From: Streptomyces agglomeratus | GTDB lineage: Bacteria; Actinomycetota; Actinomycetes; Streptomycetales; Streptomycetaceae | Length of the DNA: 64,000 nt | Assembly (NCBI RefSeq): GCF_001746415.1 | Contig: NZ_MEHJ01000001.1 | Location: 4,904,501-4,968,500, forward strand | Reading direction: 5' to 3' | Part shown: positions 7,612 to 16,585 of the stretch, piece by piece | Numbering within the stretch: the stretch's first letter is position 1 | Layout of the letters: each line of letters starts with the position of its first letter | Made by a program: the position numbers and the translations under genes | Notes under the pieces: model-generated | Databases searched by the model: none | Told to the model about the DNA's origin: nothing | Seen by the model: the letters and a program-made list of their open reading frames with translations, nothing else

Positions 7612-9285
7612 ATGCTCGATCTGGTACCGGCTCCGGGAGCCGCGGCCTGGGCGCCCCCCGCCCAGGGGCACTACCCCCTCGGCCACGACACCGCCCTGTT
7701 CGCCCGCCCCGGCACCGAGGGCGTGGCCCGCTGGCTGCGCGCCACGGTGGGGGCCGCCACCGGGCTGCCGCTGGCGGACGGCACCGACAGCGACAACGAG
7801 CGCGACAGCGGCAGCAACCGCGTCGAGCTCCGCATCGACCCCGACGTCGGACAGGACCTCGGCCCGGAGGGCTACCGCCTCGTCGTGGACGGCTACGTGG
7901 TCCTCATCGAGGGCGGCGGCCCGGCGGGCGTCTTCTGGGGCGCCCAGACGCTGCGTCAACTGCTCGGCCCGGACGCCTTCCGGCGGGCGCCCGTCGACCC
8001 GGCGCGCCAGTGGTCCGTACCGATGGTGGCCATCGAGGACAGACCGCGCTTCGCCTGGCGCGGCCTGATGCTCGACGTGTCACGCCATTTCATGCCCAAG
8101 GACGGCGTGCTGCGCTATCTCGATCTCCTCGCCGCGCACAAACTCAACGTCTTCCACTTCCACCTCACCGACGACCAGGGCTGGCGCATCGAGATCAAGC
8201 GCCACCCGAAACTGACGGAGACCGGCGCCTGGCGGGCGCGCACCCAATGGGGCCACCGGGCGTCCGGCCTCTGGAGCGATACACCGCACGGCGGTTACTA
8301 CACCCAGGACGACATTCGCGAGATCGTCGCGTACGCCGCCGAGCGGCATATCACCGTCGTCCCCGAGATCGACATCCCCGGCCATTCACAGGCCGCGATC
8401 GCCGCATATCCGGAACTGGGCAACACCGATCTCATCGACACCACCATCCTCTCCGTCTGGGACACCTGGGGCATCAACAAGAACGTACTGGCCCCCACTG
8501 ACACCACCCTCCGCTTCTTCGAGGGCGTCTTCGAGGAAGTCCTCGAACTCTTCCCCTCCACCTTCGTCCACATCGGCGGGGACGAGGCACCGAAGGACCA
8601 GTGGAAGCGGTCCCCGGCCGCCCAGGCGCGTATCAAAGAACTGAACCTGGCCGACGAGGAAGAACTCCAGTCCTGGTTCGTCCGGCATTTCGACTCCTGG
8701 CTCACCACTCGCGGCCGCCGCCTCATCGGCTGGGACGAAATCCTCGAAGGCGGCCTCGCACCGGGAGCCGCCGTCTCCTCGTGGCGCGGCTACGCCGGCG
8801 GGATCGCCGCCGCCAAGGCCGGACACGACGTCGTCATGTGCCCCGAGCAGCACGTCTACCTGGACCACCGTCAGGACGGCGGCCCGGACGAGCCGATGCC
8901 CATCGGGTACGTACGCACGCTGGAGGACGTCTACCGCTTCGAGCCCGTACCCCCGCAGCTCACACCCGAAGAGGCGCGGCACGTGCTCGGCACCCAGGCC
9001 AACGTCTGGACGGAGGTGATGGAGAACCAGAGCCGCGTCGACTACCAGACATTCCCCCGCCTCGCCGCGTTCGCCGAGGTCGCCTGGGCGGACCTGCCGG
9101 CACCCGCCGAACGCGACTTCGCCGGCTTCCGGGCACGCATGGCGGAGCACTACCGGCGGCTCGACGCGCTGGGAGTCGACTACCGGCCGCCGGCCGGCCC
9201 GCTGCCGCGGCACAGACGGCCCGCTCCCGACGGCAATCCGGCGACGCTCGGACGCCCGATCGAGGGGTCGCCCCCAAACGTGTGA
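7612..9285 (+). CDS. Beta-N-acetylhexosaminidase (glycoside hydrolase family 20)
   Basis: A 557-residue enzyme removing terminal GlcNAc from chito-oligosaccharides. The N-terminal GH20b-type domain (about 1-140) precedes the TIM barrel. The latter has RGLMLDVSRHFMP, FHFHLTDDQGWRIEIK and the catalytic HIGGDE motif, with Asp324-Glu325 as the polarising and acid/base pair of substrate-assisted catalysis. A signature Trp-rich end (WTEVMENQSRVDYQTFPRLAAFAEVAW) follows. No signal peptide is visible (start MLDLVPAPGAAAW), so it probably acts in the cytoplasm on imported oligosaccharides, matching its place at the end of the importer operon. A hairpin terminator follows. Confidence 0.95.
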   Translation: MLDLVPAPGAAAWAPPAQGHYPLGHDTALFARPGTEGVARWLRATVGAATGLPLADGTDSDNERDSGSNRVELRIDPDVGQDLGPEGYRLVVDGYVVLIEGGGPAGVFWGAQTLRQLLGPDAFRRAPVDPARQWSVPMVAIEDRPRFAWRGLMLDVSRHFMPKDGVLRYLDLLAAHKLNVFHFHLTDDQGWRIEIKRHPKLTETGAWRARTQWGHRASGLWSDTPHGGYYTQDDIREIVAYAAERHITVVPEIDIPGHSQAAIAAYPELGNTDLIDTTILSVWDTWGINKNVLAPTDTTLRFFEGVFEEVLELFPSTFVHIGGDEAPKDQWKRSPAAQARIKELNLADEEELQSWFVRHFDSWLTTRGRRLIGWDEILEGGLAPGAAVSSWRGYAGGIAAAKAGHDVVMCPEQHVYLDHRQDGGPDEPMPIGYVRTLEDVYRFEPVPPQLTPEEARHVLGTQANVWTEVMENQSRVDYQTFPRLAAFAEVAWADLPAPAERDFAGFRARMAEHYRRLDALGVDYRPPAGPLPRHRRPAPDGNPATLGRPIEGSPPNV

Positions 9286-9309
9286 GCCGCAGAGCAAGGA
9301 GCGTGCCGC

Positions 9310-9349
9310 GCCGAGCCGGGCCTGGGACCGTGGACAGGCCCGGCTCGGC
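9310..9349 (+). terminator. Hairpin terminator of the importer/hexosaminidase operon
   Basis: GCCGAGCCGGGCCTG (9310-9324) pairs perfectly with CAGGCCCGGCTCGGC (9335-9349) around a 10-base loop, 24 bases after the stop. The remaining gap to 9574 shows no clear gene. Confidence 0.87.
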
Positions 9350-9574
9350 ATACGCCGTAAGGCGCACAACACCCACTGAAGAGCGGCAATTCACCCTCAC
9401 CGTCAATGAGGTGCGAAAGCGGACCAATGCCCTGGCCGGGGACGAGGGGCCCCTAGTGGACCCTCGCGTCGGCCGGTTCGCAAGATGTGCCAGAGTTGCC
9501 TCGTCCGGGCTGTGAGCACGTACCGTACGGCGCAACAGGCGGGACAGCCGGGACACCGGGAAGGGGCAGCTGGG

Positions 9575-10465
9575 TTGACCACGCACGCACCGCAGGCGGC
9601 GCAGTCCGTGACGCTCCCGGCCTCGCTCGACGAGGCCGTGGCGGCACTCACCGCCATGCCTGCCGCCGTGCCCGTCGCGGGCGGCACGGACCTGATGGCT
9701 TCCGTGAACTCCGGGCAGCTTCGGCCCGCCGCCCTGGTCGGGCTCGGCCGGATCAGCGAGATCAGGGGCTGGCAGTACCAGGACGGGAACGCGCTGCTCG
9801 GCGCCGGTCTCACCCACGCCCGGATGGGACGGCCCGACTTCGCGGCCCTCATCCCGGCGCTGGCGGCGGCCGCGCGCGCCGCGGGCCCTCCCCAGATCCG
9901 TAACGCCGGCACCCTCGGCGGCAACATCGTCACCGCCGCGCCCACCGGCGACACCCTGCCCGTACTGGCCGCCATGGAAGCGACGCTCGTGATCGCCGGA
10001 CCCGGCGGAGCGCGCCGCGAGACGCCCGTCTCCCACCTGCTGGCCGGCCGGGACATGCTGGGCGCCGGTGAGCTGATCGGCTTCGTACGCGTACCGCTGC
10101 TGCACGCCCCCCAGGTCTTCTTCAAGGCCACCGGACGCACCGGCCCCGGCCGCGCGACCGCGTCCGTCGCCCTGGTCCTCGACCCGGCGCGGCGTGAGGT
10201 GCGGTGCGCGGTGGGCGCCATCGCGCCGATGCCGCTGCGGCCCCTGGAGGCCGAGCGCTGGATCGCCTCGCTGATCGAGTGGGACGCGGACCGCAAGCTG
10301 GCGCCGGAAGCCTGCGCGGCGTTCGGCGAGTACGTGGCCGCCGCCTGCATCCCGGACCCCGCACCGGCGGACGGGGCCGAGGCCGCTCTGCCACCCGCTG
10401 TACTGCACCTGCGGCGCACGGTCGCCGCGCTGGCCCGACGAGCGCTGGGGAGGGCACTGTCGTGA
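9575..10465 (+). CDS. Molybdenum hydroxylase, FAD-binding subunit (XDH subunit M type)
   Basis: A 296-residue flavoprotein subunit of a xanthine dehydrogenase/CO dehydrogenase-type complex. It passes electrons from the Fe-S clusters to an acceptor through FAD. FAD-binding motifs are visible as VAGGTDLMASV near residue 35 and IRNAGTLGGNIVTAAPTGD near residue 110. The C-terminal CO-dehydrogenase flavoprotein domain follows. TTG 9575 (LTTHAPQAAQ) with an upstream GGAAGGGG region is my start choice; an in-frame ATG at 9485 would add 30 unlikely residues. The stop overlaps the next gene (GTGA). Confidence 0.9.
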   Translation: MTTHAPQAAQSVTLPASLDEAVAALTAMPAAVPVAGGTDLMASVNSGQLRPAALVGLGRISEIRGWQYQDGNALLGAGLTHARMGRPDFAALIPALAAAARAAGPPQIRNAGTLGGNIVTAAPTGDTLPVLAAMEATLVIAGPGGARRETPVSHLLAGRDMLGAGELIGFVRVPLLHAPQVFFKATGRTGPGRATASVALVLDPARREVRCAVGAIAPMPLRPLEAERWIASLIEWDADRKLAPEACAAFGEYVAAACIPDPAPADGAEAALPPAVLHLRRTVAALARRALGRALS

Positions 10466-12018
10466 GCGAGAACGAGAACCCCGGGACGCCGGGACCGCCC
10501 AACCCGGGCGGCTGGCAGCCGACCCCGCAGGGCGGCGAGTACGACGCGGAGGCCACGGCGTTCGTGCACCTGCCCGAGGGGATGACGGACTTCGGCGCGT
10601 ACGGCGACCCGCTGGCCGCGCCGGGCCACGACTACGTACCGCCGCAGATAGCTCCGCACACCGACCCGCAGATCACGGCGGCGCCGGGCGCGGCCGACCC
10701 GGCCGCGCCCGGGATGTGGACCGTGGCCGGCCCCGTGCCGGGCGAGATGCGGTGGCCCGAACCGGAGAGCCCGCAGCCGCCTGCCCCGGCGCACGAGGCG
10801 GGGACGACGGGGCAGTGGAGCTTCGAGTCGGCCCCGGAACCGGTGCCGCCGGTCGCGACGGAACTCACCGGCCAGTGGACGATCCCGGTGGCGGAGGGTG
10901 ACCTCCCGGACGAGTCCGGCGAGTTCACCACCTCCGCCCTGGCGTCCCACTGGGCCACCACCCACCCCCCGGCGACCCTCCCGGGCGGCGCGCCGTCCCC
11001 CTGGGCCAACACCTCGGCCGCGGGCCAGACGCTCCCGGGCGGCGCCCAGGCCCCCTGGGCGACCCAGCCGGCGGGGGCCGAGTCCACCGCCCCGACCCAG
11101 GACTTCGAACCCCGCCCGACGCACCCGGCGTCGCACTCCACGGTGCCGGGAGGGGACGTGTCCGGGCGCTCCCCGCAGGGTGCCGAACACCACCACCCCG
11201 AACACACCGCAGCACTGCCCGAACGTCCGGCACCCGAGGAGACGCCCGGGCGCGGCACCGACCCCGGCGCCCCGGAAGCCACGCCCGACGCCGCCGCAGA
11301 GGCCGCACCGGACGCCGGGGCCCCGGACGCACAGCCCGCCCCGGACGCCCCCGCACCCTTCACCGACGCCCCAGCCCCCGCCCCCGCCCCCGCGCCCGCG
11401 GCCGGCGAGGACGCCCACAGCGAGCACCCCCACGCCTCGTACGTCCTGCGGGTCAACGGCGCCGACCGCCCCGTCACCGACGCCTGGATCGGGGAATCCC
11501 TCCTCTACGTCCTGCGCGAGCGCCTGGGGCTGGCCGGCGCCAAGGACGGCTGCTCCCAGGGCGAGTGCGGCGCCTGCGCGGTGCAGGTCGACGGCCGTCT
11601 GGTCGCCTCCTGCCTGGTGCCCGCCGCCACCACCGCCGGCAGCGAGGTCCGCACGGTGGAAGGTCTGGCCACCGACGGCGAACCCTCCGACGTACAGCGC
11701 GCCCTGGCGAACTGCGGCGCGGTCCAGTGCGGTTTCTGCGTACCCGGCATGGCGATGACGGTCCACGACCTGCTGGAGGGCAACCACGCCCCGAGCGACC
11801 TGGAGACGCGGCAGGCCCTCTGCGGCAACCTGTGCCGCTGCTCGGGCTACCGGGGCGTCCTCGAAGCGGTACGCGAGGTCGTCGCCGAGCGCGAGGCCAC
11901 CGCCGCCGCCGAGGAGGCCCGCATCCCGCACCAGGCACCCCCCGGCGCGGGCGGCATCCACCAGCCCCACCCGCACGAGAACCACCTCGAGAACCCGCAC
12001 GACGGAGGCATGGCGTGA
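10462..12018 (+). CDS. Molybdenum hydroxylase, [2Fe-2S] subunit with ~320-residue disordered extension
   Basis: A 518-residue Fe-S subunit; normal members have about 160 residues. The functional part is the C-terminal ~190 residues. It holds a plant-type ferredoxin domain with DGCSQGECGACAVQVDG and a further Cys in LVASC, then the helical [2Fe-2S] domain with CGAVQCGFC and CGNLCRCSGY. Residues 1 to about 325 are rich in Pro, Ala, Gly and Glu, probably unstructured, with short recurring TGQW and LPGGA-PWA motifs. Translational coupling on both sides (GTGA overlaps) shows that it belongs to the complex. The continuous frame and the overlap with the FAD gene argue that the extension is real. Confidence 0.9.
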   Translation: MSENENPGTPGPPNPGGWQPTPQGGEYDAEATAFVHLPEGMTDFGAYGDPLAAPGHDYVPPQIAPHTDPQITAAPGAADPAAPGMWTVAGPVPGEMRWPEPESPQPPAPAHEAGTTGQWSFESAPEPVPPVATELTGQWTIPVAEGDLPDESGEFTTSALASHWATTHPPATLPGGAPSPWANTSAAGQTLPGGAQAPWATQPAGAESTAPTQDFEPRPTHPASHSTVPGGDVSGRSPQGAEHHHPEHTAALPERPAPEETPGRGTDPGAPEATPDAAAEAAPDAGAPDAQPAPDAPAPFTDAPAPAPAPAPAAGEDAHSEHPHASYVLRVNGADRPVTDAWIGESLLYVLRERLGLAGAKDGCSQGECGACAVQVDGRLVASCLVPAATTAGSEVRTVEGLATDGEPSDVQRALANCGAVQCGFCVPGMAMTVHDLLEGNHAPSDLETRQALCGNLCRCSGYRGVLEAVREVVAEREATAAAEEARIPHQAPPGAGGIHQPHPHENHLENPHDGGMA

Positions 12019-14342
12019 GCAGCGACGCGGCCACCGCGACCAGCACGACGGCGGTCGACAGCACCCAGCCGGAGCGCCGCTCCGAGGCCCCGGCCCACGG
12101 CCTCGGCGCGTCCCTCCCGCCGGCCGACGCCCGCGCGAAGACGGAGGGCACGTTCCCGTACGCGGCCGACCTGTGGGCGGAGGGCCTGCTGTGGGCGGCG
12201 GTGCTCCGCTCCCCGCACGCCCACGCGCGCATCGTCTCGATCGACACCTCCGCGGCGTCGGGGATGCCGGGCGTACGGGCCGTGGTCACGCACCGGGACG
12301 TGCCGGGCGACCCCGCGCACGGCCGCTCCGTCGCCGACCGCCCCGTCTTCGCCGCCGACCTGGTGCGCCACCACGGCGAGGCGATCGCGGCCGTGGCCGC
12401 CGACCACCCCGACACGGCCCGCCTGGCTGCGGCCGCCATCGCGGTCGAGTACGAGGTCCTCGAACCGGTCACCGACCCGGAGCAGGCGTTCGCGGCCGAG
12501 CCGCTGCACCCCGACGGCAACCTGATCCGCCACATCCCGCTGAGCTTCGGCGACCCGGAGGCGACGGGCGAGGTGATCGTCGAGGGCCTGTACCGCATTG
12601 GCCGCCAGGACCCGGCGCCCATCGGCGCCGAGGCCGGTCTCGCCGTGCCCCGCCCGGACGGCGGGGTGGAGATCTACACGGCGTCCACCGACCCGCACAC
12701 CGACCGCGACCGCGCGGCCGCCTGCTTCGGCCTGGAACAGGAACGCGTGAAGGTCGTCGTCACGGGCGTCCCCGGCGCGACCGGGGACCGCGAGGACGGC
12801 AGCTTCCAGATCCCGCTCGGCCTGCTCGCGCTCAGGACCGGCTGCCCGGTCAAGCTGGCCGCCACCCGCGAGGAGTCCTTCCTCGGCCACGCCCACCGCC
12901 ACCCGACGCTCCTGCGCTACCGCCACCACGCGGACGCGGAGGGCCGCCTGGTGAAGGTCGAGGCACAGATCCTCCTGGACGCGGGCGCGTACGCCGACGC
13001 CTCGTCCGAATCACTCGCGGCGGCGGTGGCCTTCGCCTGCGGCCCGTACGTCGTCCCGCACGCCTTCATCGAGGGCTGGGCGGTCCGGACGAACAACCCC
13101 CCTTCCGGGCACGTCCGGGGCGAAGGCGCCCTCCAGGTGTGCGCGGCGTACGAGGGCCAGATGGACAAGCTCGCGGCGAAGCTGGGCATGGACCCGGCGG
13201 AACTGCGGCTGCGCAACGTGCTGGCGACCGGCGACCTGCTGCCCACCGGCCAGACGGTGACCTGCCCGGCCCCCGTGGCGGAACTCCTCAGATCCGTACG
13301 GGACTTCCCGCTCCCCACCCTCCCCAAGGACACCCCGCAGGACGAATGGCTGCTGCCGGGCGGCCCGGAGGGCGCGGGCGAGCCGAGCGCCGTACGCCGG
13401 GGAGTCGGTTACGCGGTCGGCATGGTGCACATGCTGGGCGCGGAGGGCGCGGACGAGGTCTCCACGGCTACGGTGAAGGTCCACGACGGAGTGGCGACGG
13501 TCATCTGCGCGGCGGTCGAGACCGGCCAGGGCTTCACCACGCTCGCCCGCCAGATCGTCCAGGAGGTCCTGGGCGTCGAAGAGGTCCACGTGGCCTCGGT
13601 GGACACCGACCAGCCCCCGGCGGGCGCCGCGACGCACGGCCGCCACACCTGGGTGTCGGGCGGCGCGGTGGAGCGCGCGGCGAAGATGGTCCGCACGCAG
13701 CTCCTCCAGCCGCTGGCCCACAAGTTCGGGATGTCGACGGAGCTGCTCCAGATCGCCGACGGCAAGATCACGTCGTACGACGGGGTGCTGTCCACCACGG
13801 TGATGGAGGCGATGGACGGCAAGGAACTGTGGGCCACGGCCCAGTGCCGCCCCCACCCCACCGAGCCGCTCGACGAGACGGGCCAGGGCGACGCCTTCGT
13901 GGGGCTGGCCTTCTGCGCGATCCGGGCGATCGTGGACGTGGACATCGAGCTGGGCTCGATCCGCGTGGTGGAGATGGCGGTGGCCCAGGACGTGGGCCGC
14001 ATCCTGAACCCCGCGCAGCTCGCGACCCGCATCGAGGCGGGCGTCACGCAGGGCGTCGGCGCGGCGCTGACGGAGAACCTCCGCACGCCGCGCGGGCTGG
14101 TCCGTCACCCGGACCTGACCCACTACGCCCTCCCGACGTCGCTGGACGCGCCCGACATCCGCATCGTGAAGCTGGTGGAGGAGCGCGACGTGGTCGCCCC
14201 GTTCGGCGCGAAGCCGGTCAGCGCGGTCCCGGTGGTCACCTCGCCGGCCGCGATCGCCTCGGCGGTCCGCGCGGCCACCGGCCGCCCGGTCAACCGCCTG
14301 CCGATCCGCCCGCAGGCGGCGGTGGCGGTCCCCTCCGCGTAA
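12015..14342 (+). CDS. Molybdenum hydroxylase, molybdopterin-binding large subunit
   Basis: A 775-residue catalytic subunit of the xanthine dehydrogenase family, carrying the Mo-pterin cofactor. The N-terminal a/b hammerhead domain is seen in GTFPYAADLWAEGLLWAAVLRSPHAHARI. The cofactor-binding domains show GHVRGEGALQVCAAYEGQMD and VETGQGFTTLARQIVQEVLG. The AYxxRCSxR loop of true CO dehydrogenases is not seen, so purine or another heterocycle/aldehyde is the more likely substrate; which one cannot be decided. GTG 12015 overlaps the preceding stop. No cofactor-insertion gene of the XdhC/CoxF type is adjacent. Confidence 0.92.
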   Translation: MSSDAATATSTTAVDSTQPERRSEAPAHGLGASLPPADARAKTEGTFPYAADLWAEGLLWAAVLRSPHAHARIVSIDTSAASGMPGVRAVVTHRDVPGDPAHGRSVADRPVFAADLVRHHGEAIAAVAADHPDTARLAAAAIAVEYEVLEPVTDPEQAFAAEPLHPDGNLIRHIPLSFGDPEATGEVIVEGLYRIGRQDPAPIGAEAGLAVPRPDGGVEIYTASTDPHTDRDRAAACFGLEQERVKVVVTGVPGATGDREDGSFQIPLGLLALRTGCPVKLAATREESFLGHAHRHPTLLRYRHHADAEGRLVKVEAQILLDAGAYADASSESLAAAVAFACGPYVVPHAFIEGWAVRTNNPPSGHVRGEGALQVCAAYEGQMDKLAAKLGMDPAELRLRNVLATGDLLPTGQTVTCPAPVAELLRSVRDFPLPTLPKDTPQDEWLLPGGPEGAGEPSAVRRGVGYAVGMVHMLGAEGADEVSTATVKVHDGVATVICAAVETGQGFTTLARQIVQEVLGVEEVHVASVDTDQPPAGAATHGRHTWVSGGAVERAAKMVRTQLLQPLAHKFGMSTELLQIADGKITSYDGVLSTTVMEAMDGKELWATAQCRPHPTEPLDETGQGDAFVGLAFCAIRAIVDVDIELGSIRVVEMAVAQDVGRILNPAQLATRIEAGVTQGVGAALTENLRTPRGLVRHPDLTHYALPTSLDAPDIRIVKLVEERDVVAPFGAKPVSAVPVVTSPAAIASAVRAATGRPVNRLPIRPQAAVAVPSA

Positions 14343-14356
14343 CGCGGCGTCGCACG

Positions 14357-14385
14357 GCACGGCTCGGCGCCGCACCGCGCCGTGC
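14357..14385. terminator. Hairpin between convergent hydroxylase and kinase genes
   Basis: GCACGGC (14357-14363) pairs with GCCGTGC (14379-14385) within a very GC-rich 53-base gap between the two convergent stops. Confidence 0.6.
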
Positions 14386-14395
14386 GCGGCAGGCG

Positions 14396-16474
14396 TCAGG
14401 ACCGTACGGGCATGGCGATCACCGAGCCGTCGTACACGGCGAAGAAGCGGTTGCCGTCGCCCGCTGTCGTGTGGGAGGCCGTGTCGCCGTGCTCGTACGC
14501 CGCGAGCTCGTCGCCCGTGTGCGCACTGACGGCGGTGAGCCCGTAGCTCTTCGACTCGGCGACCCACACGGTGCCGCCCTGCACGACGGGCAGCGTCCGG
14601 GTGCCCTCGTAGCTCCGCAGGAGGCACGACCACCGCCCGCGGCCGTCGCTCGCCCGGCGGCGGTGGAGATCCAGGTAGTCGACGGCGTACACCTCGTCCC
14701 CCCGGACGGCCGGAGGCCCCCAGCCCCCGGTCTCCTGGTCGACTCTGCTGTCCGCCGGCACGGACCAGATTTTCTTGCCGTCGTCGAGTGAGAGGGCGGT
14801 CAGGGTCCTGCCGCCGAGGAAGACCGTGTCCCCCCGGATCGCCGGTGCGAGGGCCGCGGTGCCCTGGCCGCGGATCTCCCACACGTCGCCGCCGGTGTCC
14901 GTGTCCACGACGACCACGTGACCGTCCGAGGGGAAGAGGACCAGACGCCCCCTGCCCGTCGCCGCCGCCGGTGGTTCCGCTCCCGTCGTCCGTACGGGGG
15001 TGGCCCGCGACCACAAAACTTTTCGCGTGACCGTGCTGACGGCCCGCAGCTGCCGTTCCCGGGTCATCACGTAGAGCGTGCGGGCGTCGGCGGCCAGGAG
15101 CGTCTCCGCGTCGATGTCCGCCGCCGTCCAGGCGCGGTCACCGGTGGAGGCGACGAAGGCGTGCAGGGCGCCTTCCGCGTCCGCGGTCACCACGAGCCGG
15201 TCGGAGAGCGTCACGTAGCCGGCCGACGCCGTCACGTCCGGAGCGCGCCATTTCTGGCGGCCGTCCGTCACACGGTGCGCTGCCAGGCCGCCGTCCGCCG
15301 CCTCGAAGATCAAGACATCGCGCACCGGAAGGGGCGCCGGGGTGCGGGGACCGGCCAGGGTCTCGGGCCCCCACAGCGGCGCGATGGGCGCGGTGGGGGC
15401 CAGGAGCGCCGCCGTGGGAGTCTTGGCGGCCGGCGGGACGGTGATGGGCTTCGGGGCAGCGCTCCGGCCCTCCTTGAGCCACCAGGCGGTCCCGCCGCCG
15501 GCGGCGAGGACGGCGCCGGCGGTGGCGAGGGTGGTGAGCAGCCGGCGCCGGGAGGGGGAGGCGGAGCCGTCGCCGGGCTCTGCCGGGTGCGTCGCGGCCA
15601 GGCGCCCGGCCGCCGCCTCGCGCCGGCCGATGTCGTCGGCCAGCGGACCCTGCCGCCAGACCTTGCCGGCCCCCCGGGGAGGCGCGAACGCCTGCGCGAT
15701 CTGCGCGGGCACGGGGCGCCGCGCCGGATCCTTCGCGAGACAGGGCAGGACGAGCGTCCGGACGTGCTCGGGCACGAGGCTCACCTCGGGCTCGCCGTGC
15801 ACGACCTGGTACTGCACGCCGGCCACGTGCGGGCCGTCGTAGGCGCGGTGGCCACTGGCCGCGTAGGCGAGGACCGCGCCGAGCGAGAAGACGTCGGCGG
15901 GCGGGCCGACCCGCTGCCCGAGCACCTGCTCGGGTGCGCCGTAGCCGGGCGTGACCGGGATCTGGCCGGTGGTGGTCAGCGTCAGCCCGTGCTCGGGGCG
16001 GGCGATACCGAAGTCGATGACGCGGGGGCCGCCCGACGTGAGCACGATGTTCGCCGGTTTGAGGTCGCGGTGGACGAGACCCGCCGCGTGGATGTCCTGA
16101 AGGGTGCGGGCGAGGTCCGCCGCGAGGGCCCGCAGGGCGACGTCGTCCAGCGGGCCGTACGACGTGACGGCGTCGTCGAGGGTCGGACCCGCCAGGAACT
16201 CGGCCGCGATCCAGGGCCGTCCGCCCTCGGTCCGCGCGCCGAGCACGCGTGCCACACCGTCACTGGTCACGGCCTGCGCTGTCTGCGCCTCGCGGACGAA
16301 CCGCCCGGCCAGGTGCTGGTCGTGCGCGAGTTCGGGGCGCAGGACCTTCACCGCCGCGGTGCCGCCCGCGCCGTCACGGCCGAAGTAGACCTTTCCCATC
16401 CCTCCCTCGCCGAGTACGCCCAGGAGGCGGTACGGGCCGAGGCGCAGTGGATCGCCGGTGCTGAGGGGGAGCAT
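14396..16474 (-). CDS. Membrane Ser/Thr protein kinase with PQQ-type beta-propeller domain
   Basis: A 692-residue Hanks-type kinase. The catalytic domain (about 14-270) is complete: glycine loop LGEGGMGKVYFG (21-32), ATP-binding Lys43, HRDLKPAN (135-142, Asp137) and DFG (154-156). A single membrane segment follows at about 311-332, directly preceded by SRRR (308-311). The remaining ~350 residues show repeated WRAP/W-based blades of the PQQ-like propeller type, predicted extracytoplasmic. Such proteins are thought to sense an outside ligand and phosphorylate inside targets; the ligand is unknown. No Shine-Dalgarno is visible before ATG 16474. It is third in a minus-strand kinase array, 79 bases after the second kinase. 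Confidence 0.92.
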   Translation of the reverse strand: MLPLSTGDPLRLGPYRLLGVLGEGGMGKVYFGRDGAGGTAAVKVLRPELAHDQHLAGRFVREAQTAQAVTSDGVARVLGARTEGGRPWIAAEFLAGPTLDDAVTSYGPLDDVALRALAADLARTLQDIHAAGLVHRDLKPANIVLTSGGPRVIDFGIARPEHGLTLTTTGQIPVTPGYGAPEQVLGQRVGPPADVFSLGAVLAYAASGHRAYDGPHVAGVQYQVVHGEPEVSLVPEHVRTLVLPCLAKDPARRPVPAQIAQAFAPPRGAGKVWRQGPLADDIGRREAAAGRLAATHPAEPGDGSASPSRRRLLTTLATAGAVLAAGGGTAWWLKEGRSAAPKPITVPPAAKTPTAALLAPTAPIAPLWGPETLAGPRTPAPLPVRDVLIFEAADGGLAAHRVTDGRQKWRAPDVTASAGYVTLSDRLVVTADAEGALHAFVASTGDRAWTAADIDAETLLAADARTLYVMTRERQLRAVSTVTRKVLWSRATPVRTTGAEPPAAATGRGRLVLFPSDGHVVVVDTDTGGDVWEIRGQGTAALAPAIRGDTVFLGGRTLTALSLDDGKKIWSVPADSRVDQETGGWGPPAVRGDEVYAVDYLDLHRRRASDGRGRWSCLLRSYEGTRTLPVVQGGTVWVAESKSYGLTAVSAHTGDELAAYEHGDTASHTTAGDGNRFFAVYDGSVIAMPVRS

Positions 16475-16508
16475 GGTGGAGGCGCTTTCTCACTCGGGGG
16501 GCGGGGCG

Positions 16509-16585
16509 GCGGTCACGGTGCCGGTTCCCGCGGGGCGGTCACGGTGCCGGTTCTCACTCGAAGGGCAGGGCCGTCACGGTGCCGG
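16509..16585. repeat. Repeated 3' end of the upstream kinase gene
   Basis: GCGGTCACGGTGCCGGTTC occurs perfectly at 16509-16527 and 16535-16553. A diverged, shorter copy (16569-16585) lies inside the last codons of the kinase gene that stops at 16554 and encodes GTVTA. The gap between the two kinases is therefore largely a duplication of coding 3'-end sequence. Confidence 0.75.

Noticed and set aside
9403..12000. Long open frame on the minus strand opposite the molybdenum hydroxylase genes (865 codons)
   Set aside because: Low-complexity translation with no recognisable domain; a shadow of the GC-rich coding frames on the plus strand, which have coupled starts and clear families.
12173..14791. 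Plus-strand open frame of 872 codons overlapping the large hydroxylase subunit
   Set aside because: Arg/Pro/Gly-rich third-frame translation; it runs past the true stop into the convergent kinase gene.
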